This document shows, one piece after another, positions 53,012 to 63,844 of a stretch of 64,000 nt of DNA. How positions within the stretch are numbered: the first letter of the stretch is position 1; each line of letters begins with the position of its first letter. This DNA comes from Actinostola sp. cb2023 (taxonomy: Eukaryota; Cnidaria; Anthozoa; Actiniaria; Actinostolidae): assembly GCA_033675265.1 (NCBI GenBank), contig JAUJYZ010000531.1, positions 12,501-76,500 of the forward strand, read 5' to 3'. Both the position numbers and the translations under genes were made by a program. Below the pieces are notes generated by a model that saw only the letters and a list, made by a program, of their open reading frames with translations, did not search any database and was not told the DNA's origin.

Positions 53012-53514
53012 TGCCGGAGAAGTCAGTGCAATTCTTGTTGCTCAAACGTCTAGTTTGCGTTCAGCTGTAAATTATAAATCAACACATCAATTTTAAACGT
53101 CCAATGACAAATCATTGTCAATATTTTAAATGAGATTTTTTGCTTTCTAAGCTATTAGGGATTGCAGGTGAGTCTAAGAAAGAACTATATAGTACTTGAC
53201 AATAAAATTATTCTTATCTCATTAATTGGAAATGACAATGAAAGAGTCTAGCCGATTGTGCTCAATTCTAGGCTGTTTTTGAGAAATAATTTGTTTTCGG
53301 TCGAACGTAAAAAAATGAAAAAAGGATTGACTTTTAAACTAGAAAGCAACAACTCCAAGTTATGTTGAGTATATAAACCAATCTTATTTCTCAATTCAAG
53401 ATGTCAAAACACGAGCTCCGAATGTTTACTATACCGTTAGCTAGATTTTGAGACATTTACATATCTTCAAACCAGGAAACGGTATATATCTTTTGTCGAA
53501 AGAAAAAGAACATT

Positions 53515-53968
53515 AAGTGCCTATCACCCCTGTGAGATTGTATTAGAAATCGATTCAATATAAACTGAATAGTTGGTGGGTTCAATATTTTGATTTAAAC
53601 CTTGCGTTTATGAGTTATAGAGGTTTGAAATCTCAATATGCAAATCAGATGACGTCAACCCAGGAATCATTTATTATACAAAAACGCCCTTGTGCTGATT
53701 ATTGACATTTGAAAACTTACAGAATATTTCCAGTCTTTATAAATGATTTTATAACTTTTCCCCCATTTAAAAAAATAAGCTCTTCCTGTAAAAGTCTAAA
53801 TAAGTTATGGCAAATTCCTGGGTTGACGTCATCTGTTTTGCATATTGAGATTTCAAACCTCTATAACTCATAAACGCAAGGTTCAAATCACAAAATACTG
53901 AACCCTCCAACTATTCAGTTTATATTGAATAGATTTTTAAAACAATCTCACAGGGGTGATAGGCACTT
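53515..53968. mobile_element. 454-bp MITE with ~150-bp inverted arms
   Basis: Starts AAGTGCCTATCACCCCTGTG, and its complement ends at 53968. The arms continue through TTCAATATAAACTGAATAGTTGG and CTCAATATGCAAA-CAGATGACGTCAACCCAGGAAT. The centre is ~150 bp of AT-rich sequence. It lies in the probable 5' intron of the KCTD gene. Confidence 0.8.
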
Positions 53969-55518
53969 TAAATTAAACTGTTCGGGAAAACATCAGTCGA
54001 GTCGAGAGAGAAAAGGTATTGTTAAATCCCCCATTCATGAAAAATACACCCAAGCTTCAACTTATAAAAAATAAACACGGAAACTTCAATACACTAAGCT
54101 ATCGTAAGTAAAAGTAAGGTTTTGAGCACTTTGGCCGTATAATCTTCTCACTATATTCTTCAGTGATAACTTATATATATCATTCGATCTTTTTTACAAA
54201 TATTGAACCTCGAAATGCCAGCGGCTTCCAACTCAAGTTTATATTTATTCTGCAACGAAAAACCTTTACGCGTATAAACAAGATCAATTAAATTCGACAG
54301 GAAATATTGAAAGTGGAGATTAAAATATTGTGTGGTGAAAAGATGAGAATTTTGTCAAGTTCGTTGCAAAAGTTTGAGAGAAAAATTACATCGAAGTTGA
54401 ATATGTTTTTGTCGTTGAATATGTTTTGTCGTTGACTTTGAACTGATATTCTCGTAAAGTGATGTAGAGAAAGGAATTCTTGAAATATAGAAAAGGGGAA
54501 TGCTTTTGAGAGAGTAAAAGAGAAAAAAGAAGATATAAATTTGAATGATCGATATTTGAAGTTTGTATTTGTAGTGTGTGCTGACGAGAGGAACTGACAT
54601 CAATACTACTGACTGCTTATATTTGTACAATATATTTGCTCAGTTCGATTCTATTCATGCCCTTGTTTATAAATGACTAGCTGCTATTTCCTTATACATG
54701 ATTTAGTTCGAGATAAGGAGTAGATTCAGTGACGATAAATGTAGTTTTACAATTTTTAAGACGGCATCTGATGAAGCCCAAAAACTGAATGTTCGACCGG
54801 CTGAGTTTCTTTTTATATTATACCATTTGTTCTCCTAAAATCTATAAAGTGATGAATATTTGAGGTATTGTTTCTCGAAGATTAATTCCACTCAACTGAT
54901 GTAATTATTGTTTTCGTAATTATACTCCATGCAGTATTTGTGGGCTCCCTCAACGGGACACAAAAGATTAAAACGTCGATATTGGCAATGACTGTGGCCT
55001 CACTGCTTGCCGAGTAACACTCTAACACTAATTGCTAATTCAAGGCATATAATTTATCATTCTAAGCTTTCAGATTTAAAAAAAACTGAGATCATCTTGA
55101 TATATTTGGCTTCATTTCAATTTTGCAAAATTGTTAATTGTTCAAAAAAGGAGAAAAATAATTACTAAAGCACACCAGTTTGTTGCTCAATTTCCGCATA
55201 TCGACTTTCCACTAAGTATTTATAATCAGGAGAGCCAGAAAATGTGAACATTATTTTCTAAATTATGAAAAATCATCTCAGAAGTTGTTCGAAAATATGG
55301 GCCTTACCCATGATAGATTTCGTTTCGCTACTTTTCTGGCGACGTTTTCTCGGCGACTCACTTATACTCATATATACACAGACCGAATTGCATGTAATTA
55401 CGACAAAGCTCTTGCAAATTAGATAATTCTCCGCTGGAATAAACGGAGGCAACTCGAACAATATTGAAAACAAAACCTAACATCAAAGTTCTTCATCCGC
55501 AAGGGTAACTCGCTTACC

Positions 55519-55700
55519 TGCAATATAACGGGCTTCTAGCACTACTCGTACAATTCGGCGATTCTCAAGGGCTCCATTCAGCTATAGTACAATATATAAA
55601 TATTCTCGAAGAATAGTCGTATTCAAAGCCTCAAGATACGGTACTTCCGATCCAAGGCTCGCACAAGAATCTCTCGATGAACGGCTCTTATACAGAACAC
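55519..55700 (-). promoter_or_regulatory. Probable KCTD promoter and first 5'-UTR exon
   Basis: On the minus strand TATAAGAGCC lies at about 55688-55697 (plus GGCTCTTATA), followed 3' by a good donor at about 55518-55519 (ATTGCAG|GTAAGCG). With the acceptor at ~53065 this would give a ~150-nt untranslated first exon spliced over ~2.4 kb to the coding exon. Inferred from motifs only. Confidence 0.4.
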
Positions 55701-56122
55701 CTTAGGGCCGCTTTTCGGCCGCTTTTCGTTTGAGCCGCCGAGACACGTTAGATTTGAGCTATCTTGTGGCGTTGCTCATCTTTGCGATATAAACTATTTC
55801 CTTCAAGATAGCGAAGATAAATTGAATATGACGCCGAGTAATTACCGGTTAATAGTCTGTCTTCGTATTCCAAACATCAGATAACAAACAAAAGTGAAAA
55901 GCAATAATTTATTCACAGCACTGGACCTCCTACAACTACTCGTGTAGATTTGCACAGCCGCTGTTGACACACCAAGTCGTTTGCTAAGCTGATAATAGCC
56001 TTGCACTTAGGACACATCTTTTTATCTGAGATGTGCAGGACAATAGACGCTATTTGTCTCTCGGTAAAACAAAAATAAAAAATAAAACAAAAGCCGCTCG
56101 TCCAATCAGCATTCATTTTGTA
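55701..56122. other. Spacer upstream of the KCTD promoter
   Basis: A weak 67-codon minus-strand ORF (55913-56116) contains MCPKCKAII, hinting at a Cys pair, but no family is recognised and I do not call a gene. Confidence 0.3.
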
Positions 56123-56352
56123 TACACCTATTTCAAAAAACGTCAGCGGACGATCTGAAATGGATGATCTGAGATCAAGAAGAATTATGGGAAACTGAGG
56201 GTCTTTCGTTACATGCGAAATTCATTCATTCGACCGCAAGCTTGGAATCACGCTTGGTGTTCGAACGAGATATGGCGGAGGTTAACGTGAATTTAAAAGT
56301 TTCAAATCATCCAATTCAGATCGACCGTTATCAACGTTTTTTGAAATAGGTG
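56123..56352. mobile_element. MITE copy 2, family TACACCTATTTC
   Basis: Ends TACACCTATTTCAAAAAACG and its complement (last bases TAGGTGCA), matching the 22039-22258 family. The interior differs from that copy. Confidence 0.7.
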
Positions 56353-56389
56353 CATACATAATCTAGTCGTTTCTAGTGGATACGGGCGC

Positions 56390-56750
56390 AACAGAGCGGA
56401 AAAACGTTTTATAGCCTCTTCTAATAAGGACACATATAGGTCGTTAAGCTCAATATTTTGTATACAAGCCCTTTTATGCTCAAATAACAAAATATCAAAT
56501 GCCACCAAAATTCGGTGAATGTGTCTCAGAGATATAAGGCCTTGTACTTTGGGAGAGGTGGCATTTTGATCAGCAGAAAAACCATCGTTTTCGTAAATAT
56601 CTCCGAGAAGCTTTACTGTAACTTGATAAGATTTTGTCACAAGTTTTGAGTAATGGTAGCACAAATGTATCAATTGCAGTTCTTGATGTATCATTGCCAG
56701 TTAATGGAAACTGTATGAAAACAGCAGCTTTGCAGTTTTTCCGCTCTGTC
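56390..56750. mobile_element. 361-bp TIR element with 9-bp flanking duplication
   Basis: Perfect 15-bp inverted ends (ACAGAGCGGAAAAAC at 56391-56405, complement at 56735-56749) with TACGGGCGC directly repeated outside (56381-56389 and 56751-56759). Minisatellite-like sequence (CGTTTCTAGTGGATACGGG) precedes it and the main 21-bp array follows. A 130-codon minus-strand ORF (56694-56302) covers most of it and runs past its left end; no domain is recognised. Duplication length is compatible with hAT or Mutator-like insertion. Confidence 0.65.
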
Positions 56751-56756
56751 TACGGG

Positions 56757-59700
56757 CGCTCGTTTGAAGTGGATACGCGGTCGTTTTGAGTGGATACGCG
56801 GTCGTTTGAAGTGGATACGCGCGGTCGTTTTAGGTGGATACGCGGTCGTTTGAAATGGATACGCGGTCGTTTGAAGTGGATACGCGGAAATTTTAGGTGG
56901 ATACACGTTCGTTTTAGTGGATATGCGGTCGATTGAAATGGATACGCAGTCATTTGAAGTGGATACTCGGTCGTTTGAAGTGGATACTCGGTCGTTTGAA
57001 GTGGATACTCGGTCGTTTCTAGTGGATACGCGTTCGTTTGAAGTGGATACGCGGTCGTTTGAAGTGGATACTCGGTCGTTTGAAGTGGATACTCGGTCGT
57101 TTGAAGTGGATACTCGGTCGTTTGAAGTGGATACGCAGTCGTTTGAAGTGGATACGCAGTCGTTTGAAGTGGATACGCAGTCGTTTGAAGTGGATACTCA
57201 GTCGTTTGAAGTGGATACTCGGTCGTTTGAAGTGGATACTCAGTCGTTTGAAGTGGATACTCAGTCGTTTGAAGTGGATACGCAGTCGTTTGAAGTGGAT
57301 ACTCAGTCGTTTGAAGTGGATACTCGGTCGTTTGAAGTGGATACGCAGTCGTTTGAAGTGGATACGCAATCGTTTGAAGTGGATACGCAGTCGTTTGAAG
57401 TGGATACTCAGTCGTTTGAAGTGGATACTCGGTCGTTTGAAGTGGATACTCGGTCGTTTGAAGTGGATACTCGGTCGTTTCTAGTGGATACGCGTTCGTT
57501 TGAAGTGGATACGCAGTCGTTTGAAGTGGATACGCAGTCGTTTGAAGTGGATACGCAGTCGTTTGAAGTGGATACGCAGTCGTTTGAAGTGGATACGCGG
57601 TCGTTTTAGGTGGATACTCGGTCGTTTTAGGTGGATACGCGTTCGTTTGAAATGGATACGCGGTCGTTTGAAGTGGATACGCGGTCGTTTGAAGTGGATA
57701 CGCGGTCGTTTGAAGTGGATACTCGGTCGTTTTAGGTGGATACTCGGTCGTTTTAGGTGGATACGCGGTCGTTTGAAATGGATACGCGGTCGTTTGAAGT
57801 GGATACTCGGTCGTTTTAGGTGGATACACGGTCGTTTGAAATGGATACGCGGTCGTTTGAAGTGGATACTCGGTCGTTTTAGGTGGATACGCGGTCGTTT
57901 GAAATGGATACGCGGTAGTTTGAAGTGGATACTCGGTCGTTTGAAGTGGATACTCGGTCGTTTGAAGTGGATACTCGGTCGTTTGAAGTGGATACTCGGT
58001 CGTTTTAGGTGGATACGCGTTCGTTTGAAGTGGATACGCAGTCGTTTGAAGTGGATACGCAGTCGTTTGAAGTGGATACTCGGTCGTTTGAAGTGGATAC
58101 TCGGTCGTTTTAAGTGGATACGCGTTCGTTTGAAGTGGATACGCAGTCGTTTTAAGTGGATACGCGTTCGTTTGAAGTGGATACGCAGTCGTTTGAAGTG
58201 GATACGCAGTCGTTTGAAGTGGATACTCGGTCATTTTAGGTGGATACGCGTTCGTTTGAAGTGGATACTCGGTCGTTTGAAGTGGATACTCGGTCGTTTT
58301 AGGTGGATACGCGGTAGTTTGAAGTGGATACGCGGAAATTTTAGGTGGATACACGTTCGTTTTAGTGGATATGCGGTCGATTGAAGTGGATACTCGGTCG
58401 TTTGAAGTGGATACTCGTCGTCGTTTGAAGTGGATACTCGGTCGTTTGAAGTGGATACTCGGTCGTTTTAGGTGGATACGCGTTCGTTTGAAGTGGATAC
58501 GCAGTCGTTTGAAGTGGATACGCAGTCGTTTGAAGTGGATACGCAGTCGTTTGAAGTGGATACGCAGTCGTTTGAAGTGGATACTCAGTCGTTTGAAGTG
58601 GATACTCGGTCGTTTGAAGTGGATACTCGGTCGTTTGAAGTGGATACTCGGTCGTTTGAAGTGGATACTCGGTCGTTTGAAGTGGATACGCAGTCGTTTG
58701 AAGTGGATACGCGGTCGTTTGAAGTGGATACGCGGTCGTTTTAGGTGGATACGCGGTCGTTTGAGGTGGATACGCGGTCGTTTGAAGTGGATACTCGGTC
58801 GTTTGAAGTGGATACTCGGTCGTTTGAAGTGGATACGCGGTCGTTTGAAGTGGATACTCGGTCGTTTGAAGTGGATACTCGGTCGTTTGAAGTGGATACT
58901 CGGTCGTTTGAAGTGGATACTCGGTCGTTTGAAGTGGATACTCGGTCGTTTGAAGTGGATACGCAGTCGTTTGAAGTGGATACGCAGTCGTTTGAAGTGG
59001 ATACTCGGTCGTTTGAAGTGGATACTCGGTCGTTTGAAGTGGATACTCGGTCGTTTGAAGTGGATACGCAGTCGTTTGAAGTGGATACGCAGTCGTTTGA
59101 AGTGGATACGCAGTCGTTTGAAGTGGATACGCAGTCGTTTGAAGTGGATACGCAGTCGTTTGAAGTGGTGGATACGCGGTCGTTTGAAGTGGATACTCGG
59201 TCGTTTGAAGTGGATACGCGGTCGTTTTAAGTGGATACGCGGTCGTTTGAAGTGGATACGTCGTTTGAAGTGGATACGCGTCGTTTTAGTGGATATGCGG
59301 TCGTTTGAAGTGGATACGCGGTCGTTTGAAGTGGATACTCGGTCGTTTGAAGTGGATACTCGGTCGTTTGAAGTGGATACTCGGTCGTTTGAAGTGGATA
59401 CTCGGTCGTTTTAGTGGATACGCGTTCGTTTGAAGTGGATACGCAGTCGTTTGAAGTGGATACGCAGTCGTTTGAAGTGGATACGCAGTCGTTTGAAGTG
59501 GATACGCAGTCGTTTGAAGTGGATACTCAGTCGTTTGAAGTGGATACTCGGTCGTTTGAAGTGGATACTCGGTCGTTTGAAGTGGATACTCGGTCGTTTG
59601 AAGTGGATACGCAGTCGTTTGAAGTGGATACGCAGTCGTTTGAAGTGGATACGCGGTCGTTTGAAGTGGATACTCGGTCGTTTGAAGTGGATACTCGGTC

Positions 59701-62395
59701 GTTTCTAGTGGATACGCGTTCGTTTGAAGTGGATACTCGGTCGTTTGAAGTGGATACTCGGTCGTTTGAAGTGGATACTCGGTCGTTTCTAGTGGATACG
59801 CGTTCGTTTGAAGTGGATACGCAGTCGTTTGAAGTGGATACGCAGTCGTTTGAAGTGGATACGCAGTCGTTTGAAGTGGATACTCAGTCGTTTGAAGTGG
59901 ATACTCGGTCGTTTGAAGTGGATACTCGGTCGTTTGAAGTGGATACTCGGTCGTTTGAAGTGGATACGCAGTCGTTTGAAGTGGATACGCAGTCGTTTGA
60001 AGTGGATACGCGGTCGTTTGAAGTGGATACTCGGTCGTTTGAAGTGGATACTCGGTCGTTTCTAGTGGATACGCGTTCGTTTGAAGTGGATACTCGGTCG
60101 TTTGAAGTGGATACTCGGTCGTTTGAAGTGGATACTCGGTCGTTTCTAGTGGATACGCGTTCGTTTGAAGTGGATACGCAGTCGTTTGAAGTGGATACGC
60201 AGTCGTTTGAAGTGGATACGCAGTCGTTTGAAGTGGATACGCAGTCGTTTGAAGTGGATACGCAGTCGTTTGAAGTGGATACGCGGTCGTTTTAGGTGGA
60301 TACTCGGTCGTTTAAGGTGGATACGCGGTCGTTTGAAATGGATACGCGGTCGTTTGAAGTGGATACGCGGAAATTTTAGGTGGATACAAGTTCGTTTTAG
60401 TGGATATGCGGTCGATTGAAATGGATACGCAGTCGTTTGAAGTGGATACTCGGTCGTTTGAAGTGGATACTCGGTCGTTTGAAGTGGATACTCGGTACTT
60501 TGAAGTGGATACGCGTTCGTTTGAAGTGGATACGCAGTCGTTTGAAGTGGATACTCGGTCGTTTGAAGTGGATACGCAGTCGTTTGAAGTGGATACTCGG
60601 TCGTTTGAAGTGGATACGCAGTCGTTTGAAGTGGATACGCAGTCGTTTGAAGTGGATACTCGGTCGTTTGAAGTGGATACGCGTTCGTTTGAAGTGGATA
60701 CGCAGTCGTTTGAAGTGGATACGCAGTCGTTTGAAGTGGATACTCGGTCGTTTGAAGTGGATACTCGGTCGTTTGAAGTGGATACGTGGTCGTTTGAAGT
60801 GGATACTCGGTCGTTTTAGGTGGATACGCGTTCGTTTGAAGTGGATACGCAGTCGTTTGAAGTGGATACTCGGTCGATTTAGGTGGATACGCGGTAGTTT
60901 GAAGTGGATACGCGGAAATTTTAGGTGGATACACGTTCGTTTTAGTGGATATGCGGTCGATTGAAGTGGATACTCGGTCGTTTGAAGTGGATACTCGGTC
61001 GTTTTAGGTGGATATGCGGTAGTTTGAAGTGGATACGCGGAAATTTTAGGTGGATACACGTTCGTTTTAGTGGATATGCGGTCGATTGAAATGGATACGC
61101 AGTCGTTTGAAGTGGATACTCGGTCGTTTTAGGTGGATACGCGGTAGTTTGAAGTGGATACGCGGAAATTTTAGGTGGATACACGTTCGTTTTAGTGGAT
61201 ATGCGGTCGATTGAAGTGGATACTCGGTCGTTTGAAGTGGATACTCGGTCGTTTGAAGTGGATACTCGGTCGTTTGAAGTGGATACTCGGTCGTTTTAGT
61301 GGATATGCGGTCGATTGAAGTGGATACTCGGTCGTTTGAAGTGGATACTCGGTCGTTTGAAGTGGATACTCGGTCGTTTGAAGTGGATATGCGGTCGATT
61401 GAAGTGGATACTCGGTCGTTTGAAGTGGATACGCGTTCGTTTTAGGTGGATACGCGTTCGTTTGAAGTGGATACGCGGTCGTTTTAGGTGGATACGCGTT
61501 CGTTTGAAGTGGATACGCAGTCGTTTTAGGTGGATACGCGTTCGTTTGAAGTGGATACTCGGTCGTTTGAAGTGGATACTCGGTCGTTTTAAGTGGATAC
61601 TCGGTCGTTTTAGGTGGATACGCGTTCGTTTGAAGTGGATACTCGGTCGTTTGAAGTGGATACTCGGTCGTTTGAAGTGGATATGCGGTCGATTGAAGTG
61701 GATACGCGTTCGTTTGAAGTGGATACGCGGTCGTTTGAAGTGGATATGCGGTCGATTGAAGTGGATACGCGTTCGTTTGAAGTGGATACTCGGTCGTTTG
61801 AAGTGGATACTCGGTCGTTTTAGTGGATACTCGGTCGTTTTAGGTGGATACGCGTTCGTTTGAAGTGGATACTCGGTCGTTTGAAGTGGATACTCGGTCG
61901 TTTTAGGTGGATACGTGGTCGTTTGAAATGGATACGCGGTCGTTTCTAGTGGATACGCGGTCGTTTGAAGTGGATACGCGGTCGTTTAAGTTGGGTACTC
62001 GGTCGTTTTAGGTGGATACGCGGTCGTTTCTAGTGGATACGCGGTCGATCGTATCTAGTGGATACGCGGTCGATCGTTTCTAGTGGATACGCGGTCGATC
62101 GTTTCTAGTGGATACGTGGTCGATCGTTTCTAGTGGATACGCGGTCGATCGTATCTAGTGGATACGCGGTCGATCGTTTCTAGTGGATACGTGGTCGATC
62201 GTTTCTAGTGGATACGCGGTCGATCGTTTCTAGTGGATACGCGGTCGATCGTTTCTAGTGGATACTCGGTCGATCGTTTCTAGTGGATACGCGGTCGATC
62301 GTTTCTAGTGGATACTCGGTCGATCGTTTCTAGTGGATACGCGGTCGATCGTTTCTAGTGGATACGCAGTCGTTTCAAGTAGATGCGCGGTCGTT
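56757..62395. repeat. 5.6-kb 21-bp minisatellite with higher-order structure
   Basis: Roughly 260 units of consensus TTTGAAGTGGATACKCRGTCG. Variants: TTTTAGGTGG, TTTCTAGTGG, TTTGAAATGG, CGCGTTCG and ATATGCGG; near 62020-62370 the unit becomes ~25 bp (GTTTCTAGTGGATACGCGGTCGATC). A cassette reading GGAAATTTTAGGTGG, then ACACGTTCGTTTTAGTGG, then ATATGCGGTCGATTG recurs near 56885, 58335, 60370, 60915, 61040 and 61160. A 357-bp (17-unit) block is duplicated at 59701 and 60058. Because 21 is a multiple of three, frames on both strands stay open (SFEVDTR, LKWIRSR, YPLQTTA, IHFKRP); stops occur only in TTTTAG variants. No gene inferred. Confidence 0.95.
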
Positions 62396-62700
62396 GCTAT
62401 AGTATAAATTGGACTATAGCTAAGCTTGTCAACTGTGGAGGTTTCTTGGTGTTGCAGAACACCAGATGGCGTTAGACAATGAACACAAAGAACGAGAAGA
62501 ATGAACTTGAACCAAAACAATACCCTGCATACAAAGAAACCTAACCAAGAATACAATGCAGACTGTAGCACCAAGAAACACCCTGAACTGTTCACAGTAT
62601 AATATTCTCCCCCTTCCCTCCTGTTTAGAAATATGTTCGGGGATTAAAGCTGCAATGAAGCGCCCAGGTGCAAAACAGCATTTACGGTATACTAGTTAAA
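62396..62700. other. Short unique spacer
   Basis: Unique-looking sequence between two minisatellites. CATTGTATTCTTGG and CACCAAGAAAC-type words suggest a small imperfect inverted repeat around 62430-62585. No gene seen. Confidence 0.35.
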
Positions 62701-62704
62701 TGTT

Positions 62705-62965
62705 GACGTCATCCTGTAAAATGTTCGAGAAAGCCAGTCAAATGTTCATGAAAGCCAGTCAAATGTTCAAGGAAGCCAGTCAAATGTTCAAGAAAGCCAA
62801 TCAAATGTTCAAGAAAGCCAATCAAATGTTCAAGGAAGCCAGTCAAATGTTCAAGGAAGCCAGTCAAATGTTCAAGAAATCCAATCAAATGTTCAAGAAA
62901 GCCAGTCAAAAGTTCAAGGAAGCCAGTCAAATGTTCAAGGAAGCCAGTCAAATGTTCAAAAAATA
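62705..62965 (+). repeat. 21-bp minisatellite GCCAGTCAAATGTTCAAGGAA
   Basis: About twelve 21-bp units with AAGAAA/AAGGAA and CAGTC/CAATC variants. The plus frame reads KASQMFK repeats, again because 21 is three times seven. It ends about 215 bp downstream of the CDC40 stop codon. Confidence 0.92.
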
Positions 62966-62995
62966 AAAAATATAATGTACAAGTATGCGAAATAT

Positions 62996-63001
62996 TTTAT
63001 T
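62996..63001 (-). terminator. Candidate polyadenylation signal of CDC40
   Basis: TTTATT on plus (AATAAA on minus), about 180 bp past the CDC40 stop codon. Confidence 0.45.
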
Positions 63002-63179
63002 AAGAAATCCGGTATAATGCTCGGTCTCGATTCGTGAAGCCATTTTGAAATCAAGCACAGTTTCAAATCGATTTTCGATTTCACAATATAGTTACTTTAA
63101 TAGTTTAAAGCCCATTCACTCTCGCGAGATCTATTTTTTCTGAAGTAAATGTGGTCGCAATGTTTTGGTTTTTGACAAC

Positions 63180-63288
63180 TCAGTCCCAGTACTTTATCAG
63201 CCCATCCCAGCCACAGGTAGCCACCTTGGACGTCTCGTGTGGATGCCACGCACAGCCTATACACACAGTATCGTGCGCCTTGAACTTA
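63180..63288 (-). CDS. CDC40: Last exon of CDC40/PRP17 splicing factor (partial gene)
   Basis: Minus-strand exon from 63288 (after acceptor TTTTTATCAACAG) to the stop at 63182-63180, encoding the final 35 residues: [20 protein letters not shown] followed by [15 protein letters not shown]. This is the terminal WD40 blade of the second-step spliceosome factor CDC40 (yeast Prp17); the [20 protein letters not shown] ending is characteristic of that protein. The entering phase (one base completing a Ser codon) is consistent. The other exons must lie beyond the right edge; none is visible between 63289 and 64000. Confidence 0.85.
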
Positions 63289-63370
63289 CTGTTGATAAAA
63301 AGAAGATTTATTCATTAATCAAAACAAGACGGTCAATAAGCGTTCGGGGAAAACTAAGTTGCACTCCTGG

Positions 63371-63467
63371 TTGATGTAATATATTCATAGAATCTATTGT
63401 ATTCTATTGTTGTTCTATTATTGTTTTATGTGTTATTCATTATATTTCTATGAATATATTACATCAA
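63371..63467. repeat. Inverted repeat TTGATGTAATATATTCATAG
   Basis: 22-bp perfect arms around ~53 bp of ATTGTTCTATT-rich sequence, in the last CDC40 intron. Confidence 0.75.
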
Positions 63468-63531
63468 CTGCGTGCTACGGAGCAACACCCATAAGCGTTC
63501 ACTCGACAGACGCCCATTTTATAATCTACGT

Positions 63532-63599
63532 ACTACAGGTAACCCGCCGAGTAATCCTTACTTCTATAAGTAAGGATTACTCGGCGGGTTACCTGTAGT
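63532..63599. repeat. Perfect 32-bp hairpin with 4-base loop
   Basis: ACTACAGGTAACCCGCCGAG, continuing to TAATCCTTACTT, is followed by CTAT and then its exact complement. In the last CDC40 intron. Confidence 0.9.
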
Positions 63600-63844
63600 G
63601 TATCGTGACTGGTGGAGTTATTCCGTTTTCGTCAAACAAAACATAAAAGAGTTTATAAAACCATTTCGGTCTTTCTCTGCTGCGAAATCAGTCAAGTTCC
63701 GTGTTCTTTAGTCGAGCTGCAAGATGTTGTGAATTTCCTATCTATTCCTTACAAAACAACACCGGATTTGACGGCAGCCCACTACTTTCTGAGGTTACAT
63801 TGTTGACAATAAAAATATATCATATTGCGCGCACGCATTAGCAT

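Noticed and set aside
54760..54830. CTGATGAAGCC sequence resembling a hammerhead ribozyme or Penelope-element motif
   Set aside because: The conserved GAAA half of the core is not in place and no flanking stems were found.
55913..56116. 67-aa ORF with CPKC motif
   Set aside because: Only one Cys pair, AT-rich composition at the N-terminal end, no recognisable zinc finger spacing.
56750..61863. Very long ORFs on both strands (SFEVDTR, LKWIRSR, YPLQTTA repeats)
   Set aside because: A 21-bp unit keeps frames open automatically. Multiple frames on both strands are open at once, as expected for a repeat and not for a gene.
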